A DNA stretch of 64,000 nucleotides from Molossus alvarezi (GCA_037176705.1 CM073888.1:46940810-47004809); one strand, 5' to 3'; positions 44,626 to 57,012 are shown, counted from the first letter of the stretch. Notes: generated by a model from the letters alone, not told the origin. A program made the numbers and translations.

Positions 44626-46944
44626 GATAAAAATCAGACTTCCCTTATTTCCAGATCCATCTTCCCTTAGCACTGATGTCACACTGCCTAAACTTGCATT
44701 TTTGTAAAAATGCTTCCTGGCTAATGCAGTCTATCCCTCTCTTACTCTACTTTCTCATCCTAGCTCTGTTCCTACTAGAGATTTTTGAAATGACTTCTGA
44801 TTACCTCTTCAGGTCTCGCTCTAGCTCAGCTCTTTGCTTTAAAAGAGCCAAGTCTCCACCAGTGGTTCCCAACATAAATTATTCTGCGGGCTGTGAGGGA
44901 TCTAAATTCTCTCCCACAGGCTCCAGGAGAGAAACAGAAATGAAAAAACAATAATCAAGATACATCCGTAGTCACGGAGTGAAAGACACACAGCAGATGC
45001 AAGGCAATAAATATTTTTCTGTAAGACCCAGGGGTTGAAGAAGACAGCTCAGTACATTCAATCTCTGTCTACGAGAGGTCACAAGCTCACCCACTCAGAC
45101 ATGCTTTATTTGGCCCACACAGTATAATCCTCCATGGTGTTTTTTTTTAGAATGTTCAATTAATTGAAACATAATAAAAAAGATACTCCCTAAAATCCCT
45201 CTCTGTGGTTTCTCTTGAAGAATAAGACACAGCAACTCTGGGCCTGCATTCCTACCAGATAACCAGAGACTGGAGCTGAGTCACCCAAGAACCCCTAAGA
45301 CCGCACCACTCACTGCTGTCTCACCTGCATCCCGCTGTCCATATGGCTGCCTTGGAGTTTCTAACCCTCTTGTGCAAACCCTTCACTTTTCACAAGTCCA
45401 TGCCCTGGTTCCTGCTCTCCATCTGCAGAAGTTTCGTGAGCTAATTAGGCATGCCTCACCTAGCAGATGCCCATACTCCCTTGTCCCTGTCTGTCATTTG
45501 TACAACATACTTGGTCAGGAGATTATGTTCACCCCGATGGAAAATAAAGCTGAACTGCACGCAACATATAGAGCTTTACCCGTGCGATTAGGACAAAAGA
45601 GCCTGAGGAAAATGTGTACCAACTTATAAATCAAGAGGGAGATGTGAGGTTTAGAATCCTGTAGGTGCTGCATAGCACATGAACAGGATACATTCAAGCT
45701 CAAGGCACAAACACAGTGCTTTCACTGTTACTGGACCAATAATAAACACAACCATTGCTCCTAAGTCAAAAGAGCTGTAATACAACTATTTTTTCCTGCT
45801 CAAAACACAGTGTTTGCAAATTGCACATCTGTCAAAAATTAAAGACAACCAGAAGTAAGCATTGAAATCAGCAAATCTTCATACTGAAGTTCACTGACCC
45901 GATTATTATGGTTGTGAGACACTGACCGATAGCTAATACCAGCAAACTGCCGAAACTTGCAACCTCACAAAAGTTCTGTTATCCAAGGAGTTTAATAGAA
46001 GATGATACTGGCTTTTTCCACAAGTCAATTCATACAACAAAGTAAATTAAAATTCTCTGACTGGCTTAAAGAAACAATTATTTTCCTTTATTACAACAGT
46101 CATATATGATTAATTAGGTTTATGATTCAGGACATAGTATGTGTATGCATTTTCTTTTCTCATTTATAGATAGCCATGTGATCATTTTTAAGAGTACCCA
46201 GATATACCCTTTTCCTGTGAAAACAGTACCAGAAATCATGGTTCTCTACTTTCTTTTCTTTTCTTTTTTTTATTCATTTCTTTTGCCTTTCCAGTTTTCC
46301 TTTTCTTTTAATATTTCACTTCAAAGACTTCTCCAAAGCAAAAAGTCCTCTGTTCTCTCAGGGTTAAATAAGAGCTGCAGATGGCTTTTTGCCTTCAGGG
46401 AAGGCTACTGAAGGAGAGAGTCCTCACTCCTGTCTCCACCCTGCCCATCAGCACGTGGTGTCTCCTTCCCATTTTCTTTCTACTCTCCCTGGCTGAGCAC
46501 TGGCAGGTGTCTGGTCTACATCCCACGTCCTAGTCTGACATGGCAGCCTTGGTCTGGACAACCTGCTTTCTCCCTGCCTTAAAGAAGTGTGCCAAAATCC
46601 TACACATGCAACTTTAAATAAAGTTCTAAGTGGAAACACCAACTTTCACTAATTTATATATCATCTCACCCTATTTCCTCCCTGCCCCCACCCCAACAAC
46701 AGCGATTTGCTTAACAGTTTGACATTCTATGTGACCGACTACTGCTAAAGAACGGAATAAATACGTGCACTTGGTATATTACATTCTGCTATTTTCAGCG
46801 GTACTATTTCCTGAGTATGTAATTCTATATTACTAATTCTGTAATAAAGACTGACATCTCAAAAATAATAATTCCTATCATTTTTTCTGCTCTTTCCCTC
46901 ATCTATTTTGGAATGAAAATATCAAGAGAGAGAAGAAAAGAGGT
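44626..46944. other. Unique non-coding DNA
   Basis: About 2.3 kb without a gene or named repeat. A pyrimidine-rich stretch lies at about 46245-46310. Short frames have no recognisable product. Confidence 0.4.
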
Positions 46945-47385
46945 AGATTGGTTTCCTGGAGCTGCTATAAGAAGTCACCACCAGCTTGGCAGCTCACACA
47001 ACAGAAATGTACTCTCTCCCGTTCTGGAGCTCCGGAGGCTGAGAGCCAGCAGGGCCACCTTCCCTCCTCCAGGGCAGAGGATTTTCTTGCTCTTCCAGCT
47101 CCTGGGGCTGCCCTGCTTGCCTCGGCTTGGGGCTACACCATTCTAATCACTGCCTCCGTCTTCACATCACCTTCCTCTGTGTGTGTGACCTCCTTCTGTC
47201 TCCAAGGACGTGTGATGGCACACAGGGCTCACCCGGATAATCCAAGGAAATCTCCCTACCTCGAGATCCTGAACTTAGTTACATCAACAAAGGCCTTTTA
47301 TCTGAACAGAGTGATGTGTACAAATTACAGAAATTAGGACTTGATATCTTTGGGTGACCACTGTTTATCCTACTAAAGAGGAGTC
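46945..47385 (-). mobile_element. MaLR-type LTR (MLT1-like), antisense
   Basis: 'ttggtttcctggagctgcta', 'cagctcacacaacagaaatg' and 'ctggagctccggaggctgag' at the left; 'cggataatccaaggaaatct', 'ccctacctcgagatcctgaa' and 'tctttgggtgaccactgttt' at the right. Long frames across it are not genes. Confidence 0.87.
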
Positions 47386-47606
47386 ATGTGCTACATGTAA
47401 AATGGCTTCACTGGCTGAGAAGGACTAGCCAGTCACATGCTATCTTTCAGTTATATAGCATATTGCAGATTCTGCAGTCTTATTACTATAAACAAGCCCC
47501 AGCTGTGTTAGGCACCCTCAGCATTTAGGAGCTGAAAAATTCCAGACACTTAATCTGGAAAATCCCCTGGATGGTAAACAGTTGGACTAAATTAAGAAAT
47601 AATTCA

Positions 47607-47813
47607 CCCTGGCCAGTTTGGCTCAGTGATTAGAGCATCGGCCCACAGACCAAAGGGTCACAGGTTCAGTTTTGGTCAAGGGCATGTACCTGGGTTGCAG
47701 ATTTGATCCCTGGCCCAATTGGCATTGTGCTGGAGGCAACCAATTGATGTGTCTCTCTCACATCTCTCTAAAAATCAATGGAAAAAAAACCTGGGGTGAG
47801 GACTAACAAAAAT
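47607..47813 (+). mobile_element. Ves SINE, composite tail
   Basis: 'ccctggccagtttggctcag', 'caggttcagttttggtcaag', 'tgatccctggcccaattggc', then 'aaaatcaatggaaa' and 'ctggggtgaggac'. B-like body with both tail types, as at 17936-18161. Its tail runs into the GGAA repeat. Confidence 0.9.
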
Positions 47814-47945
47814 AAAGAAGAAGAGGAGGAGAGGAGAAGGAGGAGAAGGAAAGAAGGAAGGCAGGAAAGCAAGAAGGAAGGAAGGAAGGAAGGAAGGAAG
47901 GAAGGAAGGAAGGAAGGAAGGAAGGAAGGAAGGAAGGAAGGAAGT
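47814..47945. repeat. Purine microsatellite with (GGAA)n core
   Basis: Mixed GAA/GGA units to about 47870, then at least fifteen uninterrupted GGAA (GAAG) units to 47945. It appears to have grown from the A-rich tail of the preceding Ves SINE. Confidence 0.96.
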
Positions 47946-48889
47946 AAGTTCAATGAACAAAACTATCCTCTCAGGACCTGATGAGGACCCAGTGTGGAAG
48001 GCACTCCATGAACAGGATCAAGTTCTATTGTTACAAAACCAATAAGTCTGGTTTTGGAAAGGAGACTATAAGGTGTTGAAATGTGATCCACCCATAACAC
48101 TGTAGTTGGATGGAAATAAAAGAAAAAGAGAGGCAACAAAATATCCTTTCTGGGACATCACATGGAAACCCATGAGTTAAATGCTGAGCACTGCATGGCA
48201 GCAAACCTACTACCAGTACATTTATTAAGCTTAAATGGAAGAAACAAGAGTATTATGGAGCTGGGAATATAATTCATTTTGGAAAAAAACTGAGGGAATA
48301 TAGAGTATATGACTAATTTGGTCAAGCTTTATCTAAGTAGGACAAAATCACAGACAAACATTTGAAATGCGTGCATTCCAGAAAGAGAGAGGAATTTAAT
48401 ATATTGCCAAAGGATTAAAGCAATGGGGGAAAAGCTGTCTTCAAGGAAAACCATGAGAGCATTTTTTAAAGGTCATAAACTGGTTTTGTTGCATTAACTT
48501 TAAAAGAAGACAAATAAAATATCAATTTTTCATCACTGTGGACAGGAAATATGAAAGTAAGAATCTCTACTTTTTGGAGAAGATCCGATCAAGGCAATCT
48601 TATCCTGCATAGGACCTGGAGAGAGATTCTTCAGCCCACCTGGAAAGTTTACATAACAACTTGCTGCTCATTCCCCTTCAGATAAGTCAAATACTTCAGG
48701 AAACAGACTCCACTATTTCATTAAGTTTCCATCCCCTCTGCTATACCTAATCTGAATTTGCAGCCTACAGAGGAATCAGTCTAGTGATAATCTTCCAGCC
48801 ATCACAGACATAATGTTGACAATTCAAAAACTGTGAGTTGAAAAGTCCGGAAATATAATGACAGTAAGAGAATCTTCCGAAATTCACTA
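47946..48889. other. Unique non-coding DNA
   Basis: No gene or repeat recognised over about 0.9 kb. Confidence 0.4.
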
Positions 48890-49110
48890 CAATGATAACA
48901 TCACCTGACATTCATTAGATGCTTACTGCCAGGCACTGTGCTGAGCACTTAACGATGTAAGTCCTCACCAAAAGTCGAATGAGGAAATTACTGTTTGCAT
49001 GGAAATTCTGCACCAGAGGAAAATGAGGTGAAGATCCCAGGTGAAGATCCCGAGACTGGAAGCAGCTGGGCCGGGATTCAAGCACAGAGAGTCTTACACC
49101 CAGGGTGGGA
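48890..49110 (-). mobile_element. MIR, antisense (first of two)
   Basis: 'gacattcattagatgcttac', 'tgccaggcactgtgctgagc', 'acttaacgatgtaagtcctc' and 'gctgggccgggattcaagca' give the antisense MIR with a short duplication (gtgaagatccc) at about 49029-49050. Confidence 0.85.
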
Positions 49111-49139
49111 TTCTCTCCTACTGGCACAGCTGCGGGGTG

Positions 49140-49330
49140 GCAGCACCAGCACTCACTGTGCGGGGCACGGCCCAGGGCACCCACACGTGAAGACACCCCC
49201 CACCCCCGTCTCCCTGGAGGCAGGTACTATTCTCAACCCAGCTGAGGAAACTGCCACACAAGATGACTGTGTCACTTACCCAGATCATACAATTAGGAAA
49301 TAAATGGTAGACCAGCATTTCAACGTGGCA
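49140..49330 (-). mobile_element. MIR, antisense (second of two)
   Basis: 'ggaggcaggtactattctca', 'acccagctgaggaaactgcc' and 'cagatcatacaattaggaaa' repeat the antisense MIR core directly after the first copy. Confidence 0.8.
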
Positions 49331-51474
49331 AAGAAAATTCTAAAGGCAGCACACTTGACGAATATGCCAACAATAAAGACTAGTGACTTACGTCATATTT
49401 CATAAGACTTTCTCTGAACGAGTTGAGAAGGGGAATCCAGTCGTCCAAACTGCCTGCTGGGGGGTGACCCTGAAACCTCCATCTCCCTTGACTTATAGGC
49501 ATGTCCCTCTGCCAGTTGCCCAGCTTTTCAAAGGTGAGGATTAGGCAGCAGCGTCACTTTTAATATATCCGAAGGGGGAAAACAGTACCGGGTTTCCTCA
49601 TGGCCTGATGCTCTAAGGGCATATATGTGAGGAAAGGACTAGAAAGAGGCCTTCATGAACAAGGCAGGAATCATACAAGCACCAAAAGTCTACTTTCCCA
49701 ACACTGCCTGTGCTCAGTCAGGTAGGTACCAACATTAAATAAAAAATAAAAAATCCACGCCGCCAGCCTCTGAGGGACTCCAGGGGCCTCCAAGAGCCTG
49801 CCGGCTGGCACCAGCCTAGAGACAGAAGACCGAGGACTCCAAAGAGAGGAACCGAGGAAATGATTCGGTTCAAAGCAGAAATAAGCAACAAGTAAACCAA
49901 AAGAAAGTGTGTGTGTGTGTGTGTGTGTGTGTGTTTATACATATTTAACTTGAGAAAGTTCATAAAGACACTCTGTTACCTTGGTTTATAGAGCGAAGTA
50001 TATCTGTGAAGAACGTTTCCACTGGTTCTTAATTCAGAGCTGGGATCAAGTTAGGGCAACCGCTGTACACCTTCTCAGTTCCCCTTCAATGTCCAGAATG
50101 GGAAACAGAACGCCAGCAGGGAGAGCACACCGGTGATGGGGGGGCACCGGCAAAAGGTGCCTTAAATCACTAGATACTATCACAACTTTCTTCCTGTTGT
50201 CACACACACACACATGAAGAACAGAAGGACGTGCTGTACCAGTGTGCAATACAATTATGTGCTCAAATTCAGGGCAACAAAATTCATATGGGAGAAGAAA
50301 AAGAATTTACTTGGCATTTACTCAGGAAAGTAGTATCCAAACTGCATGTAACCAGTAGATACAACCCATCTTTCTGTTTTATAATATTCAATAATCCATT
50401 ATATCTTTTATATGTGTAAGGAGTTACCTTTCCCCCATCAAGGAAAAACAAAAACAAAAAACGAAGAGTGAGACAAGTGAAAGACAAAAGATGAAGGGTG
50501 AATATGATATTGCTGTCCAGATTTAGAAATGTCATATTTTAATGAATGTATATCTTTAAAATAACAGATCCCTTGTTCTACTTGTTACTATTACTAGTCT
50601 CATCTTTTATTTCCAATGCCATCCCAGTGACATCCTTGGTACCACAGGAAAATTGGGGTCATGATATGAGAGCAATCTTACCATATGAATCAAAGACAGA
50701 ATTTTCTTTCCCAATCAATGCCTTTGGAATCTATATTATACACTCACAGGGATTTAACCACAGCCAACAGTCATTAAGCTTTAGAAACAGCTGTGGTCTA
50801 GCCCTACAACATGCATCAACATCTCAGAAATAATACTGCCTATATAAGGATAAATTTAACCAAAAAAAAAAATCATGGCATATTCAGCTGAGGAAAATGA
50901 AATAGGAAGCCACGGAGTTTCTGCAAAAATAACAATTCATGAATAAAACATCTGCATGGTATACTTCCTCAGAAGGAATCAATCATAATAAAGGCTTCTA
51001 TGACATAGGATAATATGCATGTATTTAAACTTTTCCTTTTGACAAATGACAGACTATCATCAAATCCTTCCATATTCACTGAAACACATTGCCAGTATAA
51101 ATGCTGACAACATCCACTCCTCTTCGGATGGTGGGTAGGGAACAGGGGAAGGTAAGGGAAACTGTCCCATTCATGCTTAGAGTACAGTTTTATACACATG
51201 CATACACACACACACACAATGAAAAAGGAAAAGTACATCTGCAGAAATAACCAACTCTCTGAGGGGAAAAATGTGGTGTTTGGATAAGCAAGTCTCTAGT
51301 CCATTCACCATATTGCCTATAAAGACTTATCTTAAAGATTTCCAAAAATAAGACTACAAAATTTTATTAACAGAAGGCTACTCAATACATTATTATTTAC
51401 ATTCTGCTGACTTTCAAAAAGGAATTCGATTTCATGTACAATAAAAGACACATCAAATGAGAGCTGATAAAATA
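49331..51474. other. Unique DNA with a (GT)n run
   Basis: No gene. A clean (GT)n run of about thirteen units lies at 49906-49934 and small (CA)n runs lie at 50201-50213 and 51203-51219. Nothing else recognised. Confidence 0.5.
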
Positions 51475-51725
51475 GCAGTTTGATGCAGTGGTTACGAGCC
51501 CAGACTGTGGAGGTGGAAAGGATGGGATCTGAACGCCATCACTGTCACGTCCTAGCTGTGTGACCTTGAGCAAGTTATTTCACATCCCTGATCCTCAGTT
51601 TTCTTGCCCAGAAGAGTAAAATGCGAAGACGTGCCTGTCAGGGGACTGGGTGAAGCAACATCCAGAGCACGCACGAAGCGCCGGCACCACACTAGTGTCC
51701 AACAGTAAGTGCTCAAGAAACTACA
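51475..51725 (+). mobile_element. MIR, sense, near full length
   Basis: 'tgatgcagtggttacgagcc', 'ctagctgtgtgaccttgagc', 'aagttatttcacatccctga' and 'agtaagtgctcaagaaacta' give the sense MIR from head to tail. Confidence 0.93.
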
Positions 51726-53180
51726 GGCACAGTTAATTTTGTAATTAATAATGAGGGGGGGGCTGGAAGAGGGCATAGAGGGGATAAATGATGTTGAAAA
51801 AAATAAAGTAATCATAATAGTCAAAAACCATTCCAGGACTCTTCAAACTGCCAGGTTGTCCTTATTAACTAAAAAAGAAAACAATCCATACGCTTTCCCT
51901 AACAACTATGTGCATGCCACACAGTTATAAAACCTAAAGGACTTCACCCCACACCTTCTACAGGAGAAAGTCATTTTGTTTCGATGCAAACGTGGCCTGT
52001 AAGAAAATGTGCAAACGTAAGAGAAAAGGTGGTTCAAGAATTATCTTCGCATTTGTTTCCAGGGCTGAAGTAGCTGAGACACTCGAGTTTTCTATCATGA
52101 AATAGACAGTAACAACTTGGTCCGAAGTATTTTCAGAGCAGGGACTACCAGCTGGCTACCGGAATCACAATTTCTCTTTTTAAAAACTGCATCCTCTTGT
52201 GGCCCCAGACTGAATGAGCCACAAATTGTTTCCCCTGAGAATCCAGCAAAAGAGTAATTTATTTGACACTGTACATCTCATTGCTGAAGATTTTGACAGA
52301 GGGGATTACTGAGCTTTCTTTTGGAGAGTAATCAGCTGCCGTATTCACCTGCCTTGATCACAGCCAAGAGGAAGATGCTTATCTTTCAATTAACTTTGAC
52401 GGAAGGGCATATACCCAGCTCATCTGAAAGCAAATGAACTTATTTGGTGCCGTTAAAAGTAAGGCACCTAGAAGACCATCTTGTTTTATATTTTTGAGGA
52501 CTGAAATTTGATCTACAAAGAACATATTCTTATCCACTATCATCCTCGGGATGGCTTTATATGACACAGACTCTTGAGAAGCATTAACAGCCAGTGATTG
52601 ATGCTGAATTACAGTTGACTCTACGATGGTTCTGCTTGTGGATGGGAGACTGACCACGGATGGACTGATCAATGTTGTGAAAGTCCTTCATTGCTTCTGA
52701 ACATCTTACTGAAAACAGACCACAGCCTGCTGATCCTCAAAAAGGACAGATTACAGGACTCAGTGAAGGCTACGGAGAAGGTTGCACATTTCGAATGTGT
52801 ACCAAGCAAAAGGACAGATCTATAATCAGGGAAAACTGAAAGCAACCCATTTTGAAAACAGATTAGTCTAAACACTGAGTCCATCCAAAAGAAACTGTAG
52901 TTGAGGAACAAATATCAGATCCATCACTTGGAACAAGACTTTGTTCTCATGATATCTTCAGATACCTCAGTAGTTATTTCCCTATTGACTTTTTAATAAC
53001 ATCTCCACATTGAGCTTTGACTAAAAGGAGAGGTGTAATGACCCCAAGGAGGTATTCCTGGGCAGCACACCTCAAGTGTGCTTCTTAATGGTCTGGTGTC
53101 AACCCAGATAATAAATTTCCATGGGTATGTAACAGGACAGTCTCCAAACCCTCCTTTTCCATAGTTTTCATCAGTGATCA
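51726..53180. other. Unique DNA, possible regulatory block
   Basis: No gene or repeat named over 1.45 kb. The part at about 52030-52370 is notable for paired GGATTA (52303) and TAATC (52329) motifs and CAGCTG E-boxes (52149, 52333). Confidence 0.4.
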
Positions 53181-53213
53181 GTGATATATATATGTGATAT
53201 ATATATATATATA

Positions 53214-53264
<51 letters not shown>
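53181..53264. repeat. (TA)n microsatellite, imperfect
   Basis: TA repeats with 'tgtgatatat' and 'tgtgtgta' interruptions and a pure block of about twenty units (about 53222-53262). Self-complementary and able to form a cruciform. Confidence 0.96.
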
Positions 53265-53267
<3 letters not shown>

Positions 53268-53434
53268 TTATGGGGTAATGAAAAGCTAACAGTCAGGTAT
53301 TATAAAACAAAAAACAGAATTCAGGATGTTGACAAACAGATTAAATGAATGAGCCAAAACATTGCACACTAAATTGAACTCCCCATCCCTAGGTACAAAA
53401 AACTGACTGTACAAGTATAGGATTTGAATTAATT
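53265..53434. other. Unique non-coding DNA
   Basis: No repeat recognised. Confidence 0.4.
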
Positions 53435-53445
53435 AGCAATTTGTG

Positions 53446-53449
53446 GTAT

Positions 53450-53506
<57 letters not shown>

Positions 53507-53742
53507 TCCTCACCCAAGGACATTTTTACATTTTTTGTTCAGATAGAGCGGGAGGGAGAGAGAGGAAGAGAGAGAGAGAGAAACATTGACGTGAAGGGAC
53601 ACATCGAGTGGCTGCCACCCGGACGACCAACCAGGGCCGGGGACAAACTGCAACCGAAGTACGTGCCCTTAGCGGGAACTGAACCCGGGTCTCTCTGTAC
53701 CGCGGGCCGACGCTCCAACAGCTAAGCCAAACCGGCCAGGGC
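53446..53742 (-). mobile_element. Ves SINE, A-type, with (TTTA)n tail
   Basis: Antisense. About thirteen TTTA units (about 53449-53503) replace the usual poly-T. Hairpin tail 'tcctcacccaagga', head 'gccaaaccggccagggc'. Perfect 11-bp target-site duplication agcaatttgtg at 53435-53445 and 53743-53753. Confidence 0.95.
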
Positions 53743-53892
53743 AGCAATTTGTGTTTTTTAAAAAAAGAAAAGAAGATAAGGTATTTTAGTTACCTTCAAG
53801 CTGAATAGGGGTCGACAGTGTTACAGTTTCCCCCCAAAAGCTAGAACAATCTGCAATTACATTTTTTAAAAAAAGAAAGAACGAAACGTGCC

Positions 53893-54095
53893 ACCTGGCC
53901 AGTGTGGTTCAGTGGTTGAGCATCAACCCATGCACCAAAAGGTCGCAGGTTCAATTCCCGGTCAGGGTTGTGGGCCCAATCCCCAATGGGGGGCATGCAA
54001 GAAGTGGCCAATTGATGTTCTCTCTCATCAATGTTTCTATCTCTCTCTCCCTCCCCCTCCTCTCTCTCTAAAATCAATAAAGAAAATATTAAAAA
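53893..54095 (+). mobile_element. Ves SINE, B-type
   Basis: 'acctggccagtgtggttcag', 'ggttcaattcccggtcaggg', 'ccccaatggggggcatgc' and 'aaaatcaataaagaaa'. Short imperfect duplication (aaacgtgcc / aaaagtgcc). A segment after box B ('cacatgcccgg...') is shortened compared with 21591-21820. Confidence 0.93.
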
Positions 54096-54164
54096 AGAAA
54101 AGTGCCTAAGGCAAGAAAATGCAATAGTCCTTTTCTATTATAAACAGCTATGACCACACCAGGA

Positions 54165-54400
54165 ATTGATGAGTTCAGTTTTGGGTGCCACATTTAAGAA
54201 GGCCATTGACAAGCTGGAATATGCTTGGGGAAGGTGACAAGAATATTAAGGAGTTTAAAAACCAGGTCTGAGAAAGGACGGAAGAAAATTAAGACATTGG
54301 CCAGAAGAAAAACCTTTGAAAAGCAGGCCAGTGGTGATGTGCTCAGGTCCTCACTGTAGCTAACCCAAGTGCATTAACAAGAGCTGAGGGCAGAAATAGG
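54165..54400 (-). mobile_element. L3/CR1 LINE fragment, antisense
   Basis: 'ttcagttttgggtgccacat', 'ttaagaaggccattgacaag', 'gctggaatatgcttggggaa' and 'gtgacaagaatattaaggag' follow the antisense CR1/L3 3' region in order. Right limit uncertain. Confidence 0.68.
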
Positions 54401-54410
54401 GAAGGCAGAA

Positions 54411-54413
54411 CCA

Positions 54414-54452
<39 letters not shown>
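54411..54452. repeat. (CA)n microsatellite
   Basis: About eighteen uninterrupted CA units. Confidence 0.96.
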
Positions 54453-54454
<2 letters not shown>

Positions 54455-54599
54455 CCTGAGCCTTTGGTCCAAGCCACAGCTGACTTGTGGTGTCCCAGAG
54501 CCCACCCACTTCTAGGGGAACATCAAAACCAGATCCACAAGGATACCTTACATTCGCTGCTTTCCTTGCTCACCTCCTAAGTGCAGGCTTTCATACTCA

Positions 54600-55000
54600 A
54601 ATGTCACTTCAGTTCTCTCTTGCTGCTAACAAACCAGAACCTAGGGGCTAACACTATCTTCTGTTTCATGATTGTCTACTTGGGCTAAGCTGAGCTGGCC
54701 AGTTCTTCTGTTGACCTTGCTGCTGGTCACTCAGGTAAACCTGGGTGCTCTCTCCCTCTCCATGCAGTGTCAGGGGTTCCCCACATGACCTCTCCATGGA
54801 GTTTCTCCAGCAGGGTAGCCAGACAACTTTAATGGCATGTAAGTGCTTGCAAGAGACCAAAAGATTAGTCCCAGAGCTGCCACTGCCTCAATATTGCCAT
54901 GTTCTATTGCTTAAAGCAAGTCATAGATGCAGCCCAAATTCAAGAGAAGAGCATGACACAGGAAAACATGGACCGTGGAGCACTAATGGTAAAGACTACC
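54600..55000 (-). mobile_element. MaLR-type LTR (MLT1-like), antisense
   Basis: 'acttcagttctctcttgctg', 'aacctaggggctaacactat', 'ctccatggagtttctccagc' and 'agcaagtcatagatgcagcc' match the order of an antisense MLT1-like LTR. Diverged; limits approximate. Confidence 0.68.
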
Positions 55001-55029
55001 GCAGCCATCATCTCTCCAGCTGCTGAACT

Positions 55030-56333
55030 GATGCGCTCCGCTCTGCCAATAACAACCTACCCCACCTCCCTATGCCCTCAGCTGTGGCCTCTGGAACCCT
55101 AGAGATCACCGAATCCCCCATATTTTCAGCCTCTTTTCTGAACAGTGATTTTCACTTCCTTGCTTTCATCTCCTTACCTTAACTGAAACCTGGCTATCCG
55201 AGAGGATTCAAGTCTGCTACAGCTGTCTCGTCTCTCATACATTTTCTTCTTTCCTTCCTGATATCAGCCACCTCCTACTTTTAGCAGGTGACCTTGTTTC
55301 ATACTGCACAGAGAAAACAGAAGGTACCCATAGCCATGGACCTCCCCTCAACTTCCAGCCAGCGTACGGGCAACCCTACCTGCACCTGCAATCATTTGTC
55401 TGCTGTCCCTCCTGTTGCAACGGAGAGAGTGTCCTTCCTCCCACTGAGAGCTCAAGATTCCCCGTTAGTAGTATCAGAGGCTTTGTCTATTATCCTTTAA
55501 CTCTGCTGTCTTGTCACGTCTTCTGCTCTCCTCTTCCCTTGCTGTCTAGACTCAAACATCTTAAAAACAAAGAAAACGTCTATAGATATCCTCTGTCTCT
55601 CTGGCTGCAGCCTCCCGCCTCCTACCCTTCACAACCAAGTATCTTGAAAAAAACAATGCCTCTATCCTCACTTTCTTCTCATGTATCTCCCAACTTACCC
55701 TAGTCTGGCTTCTGCTCTCACCATCGGCTGAATCTGTCCCTGCTATGGTTACCCTTGTGCTTGAAGTTTTCAACCTAACGGGCCCTTAGCCTTCACCTTC
55801 CAGCAGCAGCAGCAGCGTGGGGCTTATGAAATCAGGCCTCCTTCTTGAAACAGTCTCTCTGCTTAGCATAGGATATCAATTCTCCTAGGTCCCTTGCCAC
55901 TTCTCAGGTTGTTCCAGCTTAGTCTGATTTAGAGGCTCCCTCTCCTCCTCCATCCAAACTACAAGTGTGGAATCTTCAGGGCGTGAGCCTAGTGCTCTCT
56001 TCCCCGCGCCCATCTTCCTAGGCCATCTCGCCCACCAGCAGGGCTCAAAGAACCATAAAAGCCAATGACTGTCACATCACAACTGCCACCCACACCTGTC
56101 CTTTCCGCTCCACATGTGCACATCCAACTGTCTTCTTGACATTTTGATACCTCACTGCCATCTCCAACTAAGCATCCGATCATCATCATCTCCACTAATT
56201 CTGCCTCTCCTTCAGGGTTCCCCATCCTACTGGCAACTTCATTCATCCAGTCGCTTCAATAAGACAGCTGGGAGTCATCCTAGATTCCCTGCTCCTGGTT
56301 ACTCGCACGTCAGAGCAACTGGTCTACCCAGCA
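55030..56333 (+). mobile_element. L2 ORF2 region, sense, left of Tigger2
   Basis: 'agagatcaccgaatccccca', 'taccttaactgaaacctggc', 'aatgcctctatcctcacttt', 'ctggcttctgctctcaccat', 'ttcagggttccccatcctac' and 'ctgggagtcatcctagattc' (motif LGVILDS) follow L2 ORF2 in order over 1.3 kb. Open frames are too broken to code. The element resumes at 59820. Confidence 0.8.
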
Positions 56334-57012
56334 CAGCTGGCCTGTGAACAACAAAGGCTTGACCTGCATGACTTATTTCAATGCGAATATTGAAAAACAA
56401 ATGCTGAGATTTGTGATAACTGGAAAAGACTAGCAAACAACATAACATAGAAATATGTTTAAAATTAAGAACAAGGTATGTCATGAATGCACAAAATATA
56501 TGTAGACACTAGTCTATTTCATCATGTACTGCCATGAAAATACATAAATTATAAAAAGTTAAAATTCACTAAAACTTACACACACCGACTGTATGTGGTG
56601 CCGTCTGCAGTCCAGAGACATGGAGACACGTAAAATGCAGCGTTACGCCATGACGGCGTATAATCAAATACAGCACATACTGTACCGCGATCATTTCATA
56701 GCCACTTCCCGCTGCTACCGCAGGGAGCACAAGTGTTCCGAGGACCCTCTGAAAAGGCCACGTGATGCCAGTCATCGCGTGAGCAGCACCTGTCCGTGGT
56801 TGTCATGTGTTTTTCATCGTGTTTTGTGCAGCACCATAAACCTGGAGTGACACCGTGGGACCCATAGGAAGTGCCACTAGTCATGCAGGAAGCAGAGAAG
56901 AGTCGGGACACTGTAAGAAAAAGCCGAGATGCTTGAGCTGCACTGGAGATGGAGATCTGCAGCTGCGGCTGCACACCGTTTCAGCAATAAATTCAGAGTT
57001 AGGATTGTTGTA

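Noticed and set aside
47814..47945. CRISPR-like or tandem gene repeat
   Set aside because: Units are 4 bases with no spacers; it is a microsatellite. The other simple repeats were rejected for the same reason.
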